Part shown: positions 8,871 to 18,423 of the stretch, piece after piece | Numbering within the stretch: position 1 is the first letter of the stretch | Layout: each line of letters opens with the position of its first letter | DNA from: Lachnospiraceae bacterium | GTDB taxonomy: Bacteria > Bacillota > Clostridia > Lachnospirales > Lachnospiraceae | Direction of reading: 5' to 3' | Assembly: GCA_030531435.1 (NCBI GenBank) | Contig: JAUNNN010000003.1 | Span: forward strand, 26,920 to 90,919 | Length of the DNA stretch: 64,000 nucleotides | Position numbers and translations under genes: made by a program | Notes under the pieces: model-generated | Databases searched by the model: none | Told to the model about the DNA's origin: nothing | What the model saw: the letters and a program-made list of their open reading frames with translations, nothing else

Positions 8871-10922
8871 TTACGCTGTTACCATTCCTACTGATTGAAG
8901 TTCTACATCCGAATCAATTTCATTATACGATACAACAATCAAATCTTTAAAATAATCTTCTGAAAGCTTTTTGAAATACATTCTTACAATTGGAGAAGTA
9001 ATAATAATTGGAGCCTTTCCAAGATTTTCAAGTTTTGCTATTTCTGCTTCAACTGACTTTGTAATAAGCTTCGTCCTCTCTGGATCAAGTGTAAGGTATG
9101 CTCCCTGCTCTGTCTGCTTAACTGAAGACATTATTTCCTGCTCAATCTTAGGATCAAGAGTTACAACACTTGTTGCTTCGTTTGCAGGGAAGTACTTAGA
9201 AGAAATAGCTCTCTTAAGACTCTGTCTTACATATTCAGTAAGTACATCTGTATCTCTTGTTACAACTGCATGATCAGCAAGTGTTTCAAAAATTGTAAGA
9301 AGGTCTCGTATAGAAATACCTTCCTTAAGAAGATTCTGAAGTACCTTCTGGATTTCACCAAGGCCAAGAAGCTTTGGAGTCAATTCTTCAACAAGTGAAG
9401 GGTTAGATTCCTTAATATTGTTAATGAGGTTCTGAACATCCTGTCTAGTAAGAAGTTCAGCAATGTGACCTCTGATAATCTCTGTTAAGTGTGTAGCAAT
9501 AATTGATGGTGGATCAACAACAGTGTATCCAAGACTCTCTGCTCTTTCTCTCTGAGATTCAGTAATCCAGATAGCAGGAAGATGGAATGATGGTTCAAAT
9601 GTTGGAATACCTGTTATTTCTTCCTCAACAAATCCAGGATTCATTGCCATATAGTGGTCAAATAATATTTCACCTTCACTGACCTGAATGCCTTTAATTT
9701 TAATAATATACTGATTAGGGTTAAGCTGGATATTATCTCTTAAACGAATAATAGGCACAACTGTACCAAGTTCAATTGCAACCTGCCTACGAATCATTAC
9801 AACTCTATCAAGGAGGTCACCACCCTGATTTACATCAGCAAGAGGAATAATTCCATAACCAAATTCAAGTTCAATCGGATCAACTGCAAGAAGCGATACA
9901 ACATTTTCTGGTTTTCTGATTTCATCTGCAGAAACCTCTTCTGTATCAACCTCAGCTTCAATGTTTGATTCTTCAATTGTGTTTGCAATCATTCTACCTG
10001 ATACGATAAATGCCATACCAAGACCTAAGAAAAGTACTACATTAAGAGGTGTGACTATTCCAAGGAATGAAAGTGTTGCACCTACAAAATAAAGAGGCTT
10101 TGGCATTCCAAATAACTGCTTAACAAGAACAGAACCAAAATCAGCTTCTTTTGAACCCTTTGTAACAAGAATACCAGTTGATAAAGATATAAGAAGTGAA
10201 GGAATCTGAGAACAGATACCATCACCTATAGTAAGAATTGAATATCTGTTTACGGCGTCACCTATGGCCATATTTCCACGCCAAACACCCATTACAATTC
10301 CGCCAATAAGGTTTACAAATGTAATAATAAGACCGGCTGTTGCATCTCCCTTAACGTACTTAACCGCACCATCCATAGAACCGAAGAAGCTTGACTCATC
10401 TTGAATTTTTTCACGTCTTCTTTTTGCTTCTTCGTCATCAATTGCACCAGTATTAAGGTCAGCGTCAATAGCCATCTGTTTACCAGGCATAGCATCAAGT
10501 GTGAATCTGGCTGTTACTTCAGATACACGCTCAGAACCTTTGTTGATAACCATAAACTGGATAATGATAAGTACTATAAATACGATTGCACCAATTACAA
10601 GATCACCACCACCTACGAACTGGCCGAATGTTTCTACGACGTTACCAGGTGAACCTGTTGTAAGAATAAGTCTTGTAGATGATACGTTTAGAGAAATTCT
10701 GAAAAGTGTTGTGAAAAGAAGGATTGTCGGGTAAAAAGACATCTCAAGAACTTCTTTCGCAAACATTGTATTAAATAGAACCGCAAACGCGACTGACATA
10801 TTAATGGCAAGCATTACATCCAGGAGGATTGATGGAATAGGAACAATAAAGAACACGAATGCGCAAAGTACATATATTGCTACACCCATATCAGCAACGC
10901 CGAATTTTTTTAATGCGCCCAT
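8871..10922 (-). CDS. flhA: Flagellar type III export gate protein FlhA
   Basis: FlhA is the largest export gate component, with a membrane part and a cytoplasmic ring that docks export chaperones. In this 683-residue protein there are about eight hydrophobic segments in the first 330 residues. The conserved family loop is RFTLDAMPGKQMAIDADLNT, and a large soluble domain follows. A strong Shine-Dalgarno AAAGGAGG lies 6 bases upstream of the ATG. The 59 bases between flhB and flhA contain only this ribosome site and no visible promoter or terminator. Confidence 0.97.
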   Translation of the reverse strand: MGALKKFGVADMGVAIYVLCAFVFFIVPIPSILLDVMLAINMSVAFAVLFNTMFAKEVLEMSFYPTILLFTTLFRISLNVSSTRLILTTGSPGNVVETFGQFVGGGDLVIGAIVFIVLIIIQFMVINKGSERVSEVTARFTLDAMPGKQMAIDADLNTGAIDDEEAKRRREKIQDESSFFGSMDGAVKYVKGDATAGLIITFVNLIGGIVMGVWRGNMAIGDAVNRYSILTIGDGICSQIPSLLISLSTGILVTKGSKEADFGSVLVKQLFGMPKPLYFVGATLSFLGIVTPLNVVLFLGLGMAFIVSGRMIANTIEESNIEAEVDTEEVSADEIRKPENVVSLLAVDPIELEFGYGIIPLADVNQGGDLLDRVVMIRRQVAIELGTVVPIIRLRDNIQLNPNQYIIKIKGIQVSEGEILFDHYMAMNPGFVEEEITGIPTFEPSFHLPAIWITESQRERAESLGYTVVDPPSIIATHLTEIIRGHIAELLTRQDVQNLINNIKESNPSLVEELTPKLLGLGEIQKVLQNLLKEGISIRDLLTIFETLADHAVVTRDTDVLTEYVRQSLKRAISSKYFPANEATSVVTLDPKIEQEIMSSVKQTEQGAYLTLDPERTKLITKSVEAEIAKLENLGKAPIIITSPIVRMYFKKLSEDYFKDLIVVSYNEIDSDVELQSVGMVTA

Positions 10923-10981
10923 ATTTATCCTCCTTTCAATTATTTCTTACCAAAAATGATTACTTCCCCTGCACTTTTGAT

Positions 10982-12121
10982 TTATGCTCTCTTTCTTGCG
11001 TTATAAATAGCTGCAAGAATATCTGCTACTGTTCTGTATAACTCTGGTGGAATTGGAGCTCCAAGATCAACATTGTAATAAAGCATTCTGGCAAGAGGCT
11101 TATTCTCTACTATCTCGACTCCATTTTCTCTTGCTAAATCTTTAATTCTTGCTGCAAGAAAATCTTCACCCTTTGCCACAACAAATGGAGCATCAAATGA
11201 TTCCGGCTCATATTTAAGAGCAACAGCAAAGTGTGTAGGGTTTGTAATAACTACATCTGCCTGTGGTACAGCTGACATCATTCTTCGTCTTGATGCCTCC
11301 TGCATTCTGGCTCTTTGTTTACTCTTAATCTGAGGATCTCCTTCAGAGTTCTTATACTCGTCTTTTACTTCCTGCTTAGTCATCTTCATATCTTCTTTGA
11401 ACTTCCATTTCTGGTAGCCATAATCAGCAATACCGATTACTAAGTAAAAAAGACTGATTTTTAATCCAAGGTTTATTGCAACATTTCCAATTGTCTGAAC
11501 TGCGCCAATTAGTTCTAAATCATATAGTTTAAATAGTGTTGGCAATTCTCCAACAAGCGTTGTATAGGCAAGATATCCAATAAGACCTATCTTTATAAAT
11601 GATTTGAAAAGTTCAACAAGCTTCTCTTTTGAAAAAAGCTTTTTCATCCCTTTAACAGGGTTAAGCTTACTTCCCTTTGGCTTAAGAGGTTTTGTAGTAA
11701 TAACCCATTTAACCTGAATTATCTCAATAACAAATGCTGAAACTGCAGCAAATACTAAAAATGGAAGAAGCATTAAAAGTACTCTTGTAAGTATTGTTAC
11801 AAAGAGAATCCTTGCATCATTTTCAGGCATTTCTCCATCAATAAATTTAGTAAATTCAGGTATTTTATTATAGAAAAGGCCAAAGTTTTCTATAAACTGA
11901 GTGCCTAATTTCCCAACAAATACTTTTAGTGATACAAATAAAGCAATAAGGACAGCTGCATTACAAAGCTCTTTACTTTTTGCAACAGAACCATCATTTC
12001 TTGCATCCTTTAACTTCTTAGGAGTTGCATTCTCGGTTTTTTCACCGCCTGGTCCTTCTTTTGCAAAGAACTGAAGATCATATACAAGATTCGATTTTGA
12101 ATTTAAAAATTCAAATTCCAC
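10982..12121 (-). CDS. flhB: Flagellar type III export switch protein FlhB
   Basis: FlhB switches export from rod/hook to filament substrates after self-cleavage. The 379-residue protein has four hydrophobic segments between about 55 and 235 and the autocleavage motif NPTH at about 294-297 in DVVITNPTHFAVALKY. The clostridial N terminus with YDLQFFAKEG and GEKTE is present. It lies 4 bases downstream of fliR. FliK, which signals to FlhB in the length-control switch, is encoded upstream in the same cluster. Confidence 0.97.
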   Translation of the reverse strand: MEFEFLNSKSNLVYDLQFFAKEGPGGEKTENATPKKLKDARNDGSVAKSKELCNAAVLIALFVSLKVFVGKLGTQFIENFGLFYNKIPEFTKFIDGEMPENDARILFVTILTRVLLMLLPFLVFAAVSAFVIEIIQVKWVITTKPLKPKGSKLNPVKGMKKLFSKEKLVELFKSFIKIGLIGYLAYTTLVGELPTLFKLYDLELIGAVQTIGNVAINLGLKISLFYLVIGIADYGYQKWKFKEDMKMTKQEVKDEYKNSEGDPQIKSKQRARMQEASRRRMMSAVPQADVVITNPTHFAVALKYEPESFDAPFVVAKGEDFLAARIKDLARENGVEIVENKPLARMLYYNVDLGAPIPPELYRTVADILAAIYNARKRA

Positions 12122-12125
12122 CTTA

Positions 12126-12908
12126 TCACCTCAAGCTTTGAATCATAGCATCCGTCATTTGCTTCATCTCGTCAAAGATAAACTCTGATAAATATGGTAA
12201 AAGTGCTATTGTAACAAACAAAATACTTAAACCAACTAATACCTTTATCTGAATACCAACAGAGAACATATTCATCTGTGGTGATGTTTTAGCAAGTATT
12301 CCAAGCACTGCATTTAAAATAATGATTGAAGCCATAATCGGCAGGCATATACTAAATGCGATTCTGACATAATCTACTAAAAACTTTGAAATAACTGACA
12401 CAATCAGTTCAGAGTTATAATGCACCCCACCAACTGGAATCAGTGTATAGGACTCTGTAAATGCTCTTAAAAAATAATGGTGCATATTCGATACAAACAT
12501 AATGAGCATTACACCATACTGATAAAGAGTACCTGTAAAACCGCTTGAATCTCTTGTCATAGGGTCAAACAACTGTACCATTGAAAGACCAATTTCCATG
12601 TCAGCAACTTTACCAGCAAGATTCACTACTGATATGACAATATTTCCACCAAGTCCAATAACTAGACCTGCAATTATTTCTTTTATAACTATTATTTCAA
12701 ACCCAATAACTGAATTATAAACTGGCGGCGTATGATCTGGTAAAACCGAAAACATTATTACCGATATACAAAAAGCAAATCCCGCCTTAAACTGTCTTGG
12801 CACATTTGGCATCGAAAAAAATGGAGCTGATACAACAAATGAAGCCATTCTGACCAGAATTAACAGAAAAAATTCAAGGTCTGAATACGAGAAGGAATAA
12901 TCTATCAT
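12126..12908 (-). CDS. fliR: Flagellar type III export protein FliR
   Basis: FliR is a membrane component of the export gate core (FliPQR). The 260-residue protein has six or so hydrophobic segments and family-typical patches such as NVPRQFKAGFAFCISV near the N terminus and GLGGNIVISVVNLAGKVADM in the middle. The length is normal. It follows fliQ by 3 bases and precedes flhB by 4 bases, the standard fliP-fliQ-fliR-flhB order. Confidence 0.95.
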   Translation of the reverse strand: MIDYSFSYSDLEFFLLILVRMASFVVSAPFFSMPNVPRQFKAGFAFCISVIMFSVLPDHTPPVYNSVIGFEIIVIKEIIAGLVIGLGGNIVISVVNLAGKVADMEIGLSMVQLFDPMTRDSSGFTGTLYQYGVMLIMFVSNMHHYFLRAFTESYTLIPVGGVHYNSELIVSVISKFLVDYVRIAFSICLPIMASIIILNAVLGILAKTSPQMNMFSVGIQIKVLVGLSILFVTIALLPYLSEFIFDEMKQMTDAMIQSLR

Positions 12909-12911
12909 TTG

Positions 12912-13181
12912 CTACCTTATATATAAAGAAAAATTATTCCACAAACTTGCCGTAAATGACGTAATATTATTTGCAATCCAATGTCCTACCAGCATAAGGA
13001 CAGCAAATATCGACAAAATTTTTGGAACAAATGTCAATGTCTGCTCCTGAATAGATGTAACTGTCTGAAAGATACTAACTAAAAGACCTACAACTAATGA
13101 CACTAAAAGCATCGGTGCTGCTGAAATAATAATCGTATATAGGGCTTCTCTAATTATTGATGTAACAGTATCGACTGACAT
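12912..13181 (-). CDS. fliQ: Flagellar type III export protein FliQ
   Basis: FliQ is a two-helix membrane protein that packs around FliP and FliR in the export gate. The 89-residue protein has hydrophobic hairpins at about 15-38 and 50-70 joined by the conserved FQTVTSIQEQTLTFVPKI loop. The length is that of the family. It lies between fliP (8 bases) and fliR (3 bases). Confidence 0.96.
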   Translation of the reverse strand: MSVDTVTSIIREALYTIIISAAPMLLVSLVVGLLVSIFQTVTSIQEQTLTFVPKILSIFAVLMLVGHWIANNITSFTASLWNNFSLYIR

Positions 13182-13189
13182 ATTTTCTC

Positions 13190-14071
13190 CTAATAGAACG
13201 TTTTAACAAGGTTTCCAATCACAAGACTCCATCCATCTGCCAATACAAATAACAGAATCTTAAACGGAGTGGAAATTGTTGTTGGCGGCAGCATCATCAT
13301 ACCCATGGACATAAGAGTCGAGGCCACTACCATATCAATTACAATAAACGGAATATATAGCAAAAATCCTATTATAAATGCCGTTCTAAGCTCGCTTATC
13401 ATAAAGGCTGGAACAAGAATTCTTGTTGGAATTTCGTCAAGACTTTCTACACTTTCAAGTCCACCTATATCCATAAACAAACGAACATCCTTCGTCTGGG
13501 TCTGTCCATACATGAACTCTCTTAGTGGTTCCATTGCCGTCTCAATAAACTCTGTCTGGTTCATTTCTCCTGCTTCAAATGGTTTAAGAGCAGTATCATT
13601 TATCTGTGTAAGTACAGGGTTCATGATAAACAGTGTAAGAAAAAGCGATAAACCAACAAGCACCTGGTTAGGAGGTGCTGTCTGGGTACCAATAGCAGTC
13701 CTTAAAAAATGGAAAACGATGAGAATTCTTGTGAAAGAAGTCATCATTAAAAGGATTGTTGGTAACAGAGATATAAGCGTTAATGTTATAAGAATTCTTA
13801 ACGTTCCTGATAAATTACCATTCTCGTCTCTGTATGTAACAGAAAGAGAATTAGATACGTTAAGCTCTCTTAAATCATCAGGTGTCTCAGCACTGCCAGG
13901 TTCACTTATTACAGTTGGATGTGCATTGGATGCATCGTCAACAATACCAACATCATTTGGATCTGATGCATGCACACTAACGGGTGACATAAAAATTACA
14001 CCCGTAAAACACGCAATAAAGCAAAAGAATAATAATAATCTTTTGCTTATTACATAAAAAACTCTATTCAT
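13190..14071 (-). CDS. fliP: Flagellar type III export protein FliP
   Basis: FliP forms the core of the export channel. The 293-residue protein has a cleavable-type N-terminal signal ending near VSVHA (residue 35), a short periplasmic stretch, and then four hydrophobic segments with the family motifs LLPTILLMMTSFTRILIVF and TAIGTQTAPPNQVLVGLSLF. The C-terminal MGMMMLPPTTISTPFKILLF signature is intact. The start overlaps the end of fliO by 8 bases. Confidence 0.96.
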   Translation of the reverse strand: MNRVFYVISKRLLLFFCFIACFTGVIFMSPVSVHASDPNDVGIVDDASNAHPTVISEPGSAETPDDLRELNVSNSLSVTYRDENGNLSGTLRILITLTLISLLPTILLMMTSFTRILIVFHFLRTAIGTQTAPPNQVLVGLSLFLTLFIMNPVLTQINDTALKPFEAGEMNQTEFIETAMEPLREFMYGQTQTKDVRLFMDIGGLESVESLDEIPTRILVPAFMISELRTAFIIGFLLYIPFIVIDMVVASTLMSMGMMMLPPTTISTPFKILLFVLADGWSLVIGNLVKTFY

Positions 14072-14444
14072 TATTTCCGCCTTTGTTCATTCGTTCCTTA
14101 GCTTTAGAAATGAGTGAGGCAAAAGCTTCCGAAGTCTCATTAGAACTACCTGGAGCCTTAATTATATTTTCCTCATTAAGCTCGGCAATCATTGTTACTT
14201 CATCTTTTCCTATAGCAATAACTAAATACTTATCAGCAGCGCGCACCAACTGTAAATACTTGTTATTTGCAAGACGAAACGTCTCAATAACTTCAAAGTT
14301 ACGATTGTAACCCTGCATCTTCTGGAACTTGCCAGTATACTTCGTAGTTAAATAGGTAATAAAAACTACGAATGCAAATATTAGGATTACCGTAAAAAAC
14401 TGAGACAGACTACTTGCCGAAGAACTAGTCGTCAGTATAACCAT
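14064..14444 (-). CDS. fliO: Flagellar biosynthetic protein FliO/FliZ-like
   Basis: FliO helps FliP assemble into the export gate. The 126-residue protein has one transmembrane segment at about 13-35 followed by a small cytoplasmic domain with the FQKMQGYNRNFEVIETFRLA and LQLVRAADKYLVIAIGKDEV patches typical of FliO/FliZ. The identification rests on this pattern and on the position directly upstream of fliP, which it overlaps by 8 bases. Confidence 0.88.
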   Translation of the reverse strand: MVILTTSSSASSLSQFFTVILIFAFVVFITYLTTKYTGKFQKMQGYNRNFEVIETFRLANNKYLQLVRAADKYLVIAIGKDEVTMIAELNEENIIKAPGSSNETSEAFASLISKAKERMNKGGNNE

Positions 14445-14450
14445 AATCGA

Positions 14451-14813
14451 TTAACCAACTACTTTTTTAACAGCCTCAATAACACGATCCGCTTGGAAAG
14501 GTTTTACGATAAAGTCCTTAGCTCCGGCCTGAATTGACTCAATAACCATTGCCTGCTGACCCATAGCAGAACACATAATAACGAGAGCAGATGCGTCTGA
14601 TTCCTTAATTTTCTTAAGAGCCTGAATACCGTCCATTTCTGGCATTGTAATATCCATTAATACAAGATCTGGCTTAAGCTCGTTGTACTTTTCAACAGCC
14701 TTTGCGCCATTTTCTGCCTCTCCTGCAACGTTGTAACCATTCTTTGTAAGGATGTCCTTAATCATCATTCTCATGAATGCTGCATCGTCACAAATTAAGA
14801 TGTTTTTTGCCAT
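14451..14813 (-). CDS. cheY: Chemotaxis response regulator CheY
   Basis: This 120-residue protein is a stand-alone receiver domain that binds the FliM/FliY switch when phosphorylated by CheA. The acidic pair is at Asp9-Asp10, the phosphoacceptor is Asp54 (VLMDITMPEMDG), the switch Ser is near 83 (MCSAMGQQ) and the conserved Lys is in IVKPF near 105. It is placed between fliY and fliO, as in Bacillus subtilis, and has a Shine-Dalgarno AAGGAG upstream. Confidence 0.95.
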   Translation of the reverse strand: MAKNILICDDAAFMRMMIKDILTKNGYNVAGEAENGAKAVEKYNELKPDLVLMDITMPEMDGIQALKKIKESDASALVIMCSAMGQQAMVIESIQAGAKDFIVKPFQADRVIEAVKKVVG

Positions 14814-14841
14814 TTTCTTTCTCCTTGTGTTTTATACTGAA

Positions 14842-16071
14842 TTATTCAACAATTTCTGTTACTCTGACACCGAAGTTTTCTTCGATGACTACTACTTCGC
14901 CCTTGGCAACAAGCTTACCATTTACAAGAACGTCTACAGGTTCACCTGCAATCTTATCAAGTTCTACAATAGTACCTGGTGCAAAATCAAGAATATCTGA
15001 TATTGCTTTACTTGTTCTACCAAGTTCAACCGTTACCTCTAATGGTACATCCTTAATTAAGGAAATGTTTTCCGTGCTCTGCATCGCATTTACATCTGTT
15101 GCAAACGGTGAAAATGAAGCCGGCTGAATATTTACATTCGGCATCATTGGCTGTTGCATCTGCGGTGCCATTGCCATGCCCATTCCCATATTAGGCTGCT
15201 GCATAGGCATTCCCATGCCCATTCCTATATTAGGCTGCTGCGGTGGCATTCCCATACCCATTCCCATGCCTGGGTCCATTGCTGGCATTGGTGGTGGGGC
15301 CATCGGAGCTGGTTCTGGAGCTGGTGGAACTTCCGGCTCCTGTGAATCTATAAAGAAATCATACAGTGATTTAGCAAAGTCGATTGGGTATAACTGCATA
15401 ATCTTTGAGTCAACCAAATCGCCAATCTGCATCCTGAATGTAATTCTTACAAAAGTACCTCCAAGGAATGATGAAATATCCTCGCCCTTTCCAAAGGTTT
15501 CCACATCAACAAGATTTGCCTCTGGTGGAGAAATATCTATCATTCTACCAAGCATTGATGAAAGGCTTGTTGCTGATGAACCCATCATCTGGTTCATCGC
15601 TTCACAAATAGCTGATAAGTGAAGTTCTCCAAGTTCTCCATCTGTATTTGTACCATCACCACCCATCATTAGATCAGTGATGATTTTAACATCTGTTTCC
15701 TTGAGTATCAGGATATTCGTTCCCTCAAGACCTTCTGTATATTTAATTTTAATAAATACACATGGTTTCTCGTATTCTCGAATAATCTCATCCCAGGTTG
15801 CTAATGTAACAACAGGGGTAGTGATGTTAACCTTACGATTTACAAGGGAATACAATGTTGTTGCTGAAGAGCCCATGCTTATGTTTGCCACTTCACCAAT
15901 GGCATCTTTTTCAATGTCCGTTAGTAGACTTTGATCTGCTGAGCTTCCTGCCGGAGCTGAACCGCCCGCATCGTCCGCTGGGGTATCAGATGATCCTATA
16001 TCGGATGAGCCGCCATCTTGCATTCCATTTAGAAGGGCGTTTATTTCATCCTGGGACAACATTCCGTCCAT
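14842..16071 (-). CDS. fliY: Flagellar motor switch phosphatase FliY (FliN-type C terminus)
   Basis: FliY is part of the C ring and dephosphorylates CheY-P. The 409-residue protein starts with a FliM-like CheY-binding peptide (MLSQDEINALLNG). A CheC-like domain follows, with two sites, EVANISMGSSATTLYSL (Glu60, Asn63) and EAMNQMMGSSATSLSSM (Glu157, Asn160). A Met/Gly/Pro/Gln-rich linker spans about residues 245-315, and the FliN surface domain occupies about 335-409. The linker has three copies of a G-M-G-M-x-M-x-x-Q-Q-P-N type unit and is reflected as a DNA repeat at about 15160-15300. It lies 3 bases after fliM. Confidence 0.95.
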   Translation of the reverse strand: MDGMLSQDEINALLNGMQDGGSSDIGSSDTPADDAGGSAPAGSSADQSLLTDIEKDAIGEVANISMGSSATTLYSLVNRKVNITTPVVTLATWDEIIREYEKPCVFIKIKYTEGLEGTNILILKETDVKIITDLMMGGDGTNTDGELGELHLSAICEAMNQMMGSSATSLSSMLGRMIDISPPEANLVDVETFGKGEDISSFLGGTFVRITFRMQIGDLVDSKIMQLYPIDFAKSLYDFFIDSQEPEVPPAPEPAPMAPPPMPAMDPGMGMGMGMPPQQPNIGMGMGMPMQQPNMGMGMAMAPQMQQPMMPNVNIQPASFSPFATDVNAMQSTENISLIKDVPLEVTVELGRTSKAISDILDFAPGTIVELDKIAGEPVDVLVNGKLVAKGEVVVIEENFGVRVTEIVE

Positions 16072-16074
16072 CCG

Positions 16075-17055
16075 CTACTCCTCCTCTCGTAGTATTGAAG
16101 TAACCCTTATTGCATATGAATCCTTAGAGGATCCTGGAAGGGCTTTAAATTTCTTAATATTTCCAACATAGATATCCATCTCATTATCAACCTTAGAGTT
16201 GAGTTTGATGATATCTCCATTTTGAAGATTTACGAAATCACTAACTGTAATAACTGACTTTCCAAGTACAGCTTTAATTGGCATGCTGACTTTTCTAACA
16301 GCAGTCTCAAGTGTTTCACCGTATGAGTCTTCGTTGTTCTCTTTCATAGAAGCGAACCAATACTTCGTATTGAGCTTGTCCATTACAGTCTCAAGTGTAA
16401 AGTATGGAAGACAACAGTTCATAAGACCTTCGACATCACCAATCTTGATGCTAAGTGTAACAATAGCAATCATTTCACTTGGTGCAATAATCTGTGCAAA
16501 CTGTGGATTTGTCTCTACTCTTTCAAGAACTGGATCAATTTCCACAACATTTTTCCATGGTTCTCTTAAAAGCTGAACACATATTGCTAATATTTTATCG
16601 ATAATAGAACGCTCAATCTCTGAAAAATCTCTTGATTTTTCAAGAGGATCACCAGGTCCACCAAGCATTCTGTCTATCATTGTGAAACCAAGGTTTGCTG
16701 CAAGCTCTAACATTATATTTCCGTTAAGTGGCTGGAAATTTACAACCGATAACAGAACTGGGTTTGCAAGAGCTGTTGAAAATTCAGAGAATGTACACGC
16801 TTCTGAGTTAACAACACTAACCGAAATGTTTTTTCGAAGATATACTGGAAGACTTGTAGAAATAAGTCGACCATAATGTTCAAAAATAATTTCAAGTGTA
16901 CGAAGATGCTCTTTTGAGAACTTCGCAGGACGTCTGAAGTCGTAATTCTTAGTCGGCTTCTCGTCAATGCTGCTAATATCATCAGCGTCCAGCTCGCCTG
17001 AACTAAGAGCCTGAAGCAGACTATCTATCTCATTTTGGGAAAGGACGTCAGCCAT
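16075..17055 (-). CDS. fliM: Flagellar motor switch protein FliM
   Basis: FliM is the C-ring subunit that receives CheY-P. The 326-residue protein begins with the CheY-binding helix LSQNEIDSLLQALSSGE, then a CheC-like middle domain containing MLELAANLGFTMIDRMLGG, and a C-terminal FliN-like domain. The middle domain lacks the phosphatase E-x2-N pairs, as expected for FliM. It follows fliL by 34 bases and precedes fliY by 3. Confidence 0.96.
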   Translation of the reverse strand: MADVLSQNEIDSLLQALSSGELDADDISSIDEKPTKNYDFRRPAKFSKEHLRTLEIIFEHYGRLISTSLPVYLRKNISVSVVNSEACTFSEFSTALANPVLLSVVNFQPLNGNIMLELAANLGFTMIDRMLGGPGDPLEKSRDFSEIERSIIDKILAICVQLLREPWKNVVEIDPVLERVETNPQFAQIIAPSEMIAIVTLSIKIGDVEGLMNCCLPYFTLETVMDKLNTKYWFASMKENNEDSYGETLETAVRKVSMPIKAVLGKSVITVSDFVNLQNGDIIKLNSKVDNEMDIYVGNIKKFKALPGSSKDSYAIRVTSILREEE

Positions 17056-17089
17056 TAAAAATCACCTTCTACTAATAGTCTATCGGGAA

Positions 17090-17611
17090 TTACTGGAACT
17101 TCAAATCACGGAAGTATGCTTCAAAGATAAACTTTGAACCAAACATATCCTGAACCTGCTTAAGAATTTCAGCTTCTATAGCAGCCTGATTAGCCATGGC
17201 GTCTTCCTTTGTATATCCGCCAATTACTCCAATAATTATACTTCTAATCTTACTTTCCTGACTTGCAACCATTGGTTCATATGTTGCGTAATCAGGATCT
17301 GTAGTGTTAAGCGAGAATGAAACCTCACACATTGCATAATGCTCTTTTCCATCTGCACTAGGACGTAATGCTACAGTCATTGCATCCTGAATATTATATA
17401 CAGCTGTATCTGCGATTGATACAGAACCCTTGCTGTAGCTGCTGTCTCCATTTCCACCTGTAAGCTCCAAATCAAGGACTGCAGCAATATCATTTACAAG
17501 AGCAACTGTTTTTTTGTTTGCTGAAACTGTTGAAAACATAATAATTGCAGTTAAGACTGTGTTAACAATCAAAAGTGCCAATATTATGATTGAAAGTAAA
17601 TTCTTTTTCAT
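17090..17611 (-). CDS. fliL: Flagellar basal body-associated protein FliL
   Basis: FliL surrounds the stator units and supports torque. The 173-residue protein has one N-terminal transmembrane helix at about 6-28 and an extracytoplasmic domain related to stomatin-like SPFH folds. The C-terminal stretch RSIIIGVIGGYTKEDAMANQ and the end FIFEAYFRDLKFQ fit the family. It lies between motB (14 bases) and fliM, as in Bacillus. Sequence conservation in FliL is low, so context carries part of the call. Confidence 0.88.
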   Translation of the reverse strand: MKKNLLSIIILALLIVNTVLTAIIMFSTVSANKKTVALVNDIAAVLDLELTGGNGDSSYSKGSVSIADTAVYNIQDAMTVALRPSADGKEHYAMCEVSFSLNTTDPDYATYEPMVASQESKIRSIIIGVIGGYTKEDAMANQAAIEAEILKQVQDMFGSKFIFEAYFRDLKFQ

Positions 17612-17625
17612 ACTCCCTCCAAGGG

Positions 17626-18423
17626 TTATTCATACGTAGATAATGTATGATAAATCTTTATTTCAACACGTCTATTTTTCTGACGTCCCTCTGCTGTACT
17701 ATTATCAGCAATAGGAACATACTCTCCTCTTCCTGAATGTTTGATAATTGCAGGATTTAGAGTCGTGTGATTTATTATATATTCAAAGACTGATAATGCT
17801 CTGTAGCTACTGAGTATGTTATTGTCTTTAAATATCGAATGATTAATAGGAACATTATCTGTATGACCCTCAATTTCAATAGTACTTTTTGCATACTTTT
17901 CAAGTATAAGTCCTATTTTATTAAGAAGATCATCCGCTCCATCTCTTAAATCAGCTTTACCTGAATCAAATAAAACACCACCATTAAGCGATAAAGAAAC
18001 ATATTGTGACGTGAAATCAATATCCACTTCTTTTTGGATATTCTCTTCCATCACCATTTCCTCTATAAGCTCGGCAAGCTCTTCGGATTCCTTCATCTGT
18101 TCTTCCTTTAACTCTTCTAAAGGATCCTCAGCCTCTGGATCTTCCTCTGCCTCTTTACCCATAGTATTCATATATTCATCCAGCTGGTTAAGCTGCATTA
18201 CACCGTTTCCAACAAGTAGACCTTCACCTACCGATGTAGAACCCGACGAAAAAATACTAAAGCTATCTGAAAATGATGCTGCTAACTGTTCAAACTTCTG
18301 TGCGTCAAGTGTTGACATTGAAAACAGAAGAACGAAGAAGCAAAGCAACAAATTCATCAGGTCGGAGAAGGTGTTCATCCACGCGGCCGCTGGTTTTGGT
18401 TCTTCCTCTTTTCTTTTGGCCAT
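17626..18423 (-). CDS. motB: Flagellar motor stator protein MotB
   Basis: MotB anchors the stator to peptidoglycan and carries the proton- or sodium-binding aspartate. The 265-residue protein has one transmembrane helix with Asp21 in TFSDLMNLLLCFFVLLFSMS, a plug/linker rich in Glu at about 95-125, and an OmpA-like peptidoglycan-binding domain with IEIEGHTDNVPI and GRQKNRRVEIKI. Its start codon overlaps the motA stop by one base. Which ion drives the motor cannot be decided from these residues alone. Confidence 0.95.
   Translation of the reverse strand: MAKRKEEEPKPAAAWMNTFSDLMNLLLCFFVLLFSMSTLDAQKFEQLAASFSDSFSIFSSGSTSVGEGLLVGNGVMQLNQLDEYMNTMGKEAEEDPEAEDPLEELKEEQMKESEELAELIEEMVMEENIQKEVDIDFTSQYVSLSLNGGVLFDSGKADLRDGADDLLNKIGLILEKYAKSTIEIEGHTDNVPINHSIFKDNNILSSYRALSVFEYIINHTTLNPAIIKHSGRGEYVPIADNSTAEGRQKNRRVEIKIYHTLSTYE

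Noticed and set aside
13269..14057. 262-codon open frame on the plus strand opposite fliP
   Set aside because: It mirrors the fliP reading frame, has no ribosome site or recognisable domain, and fliP is certain. It is a codon-use shadow.
15154..15622. Plus-strand frames rich in His/Trp or Ile/Pro opposite fliY
   Set aside because: Produced by the repeat linker of fliY read on the other strand.
15990..16010. TATCGG (reverse of CCGATA) as a sigma-28 -10 element
   Set aside because: It lies within the start of fliY coding sequence and has no matching TAAA at 15 bases.
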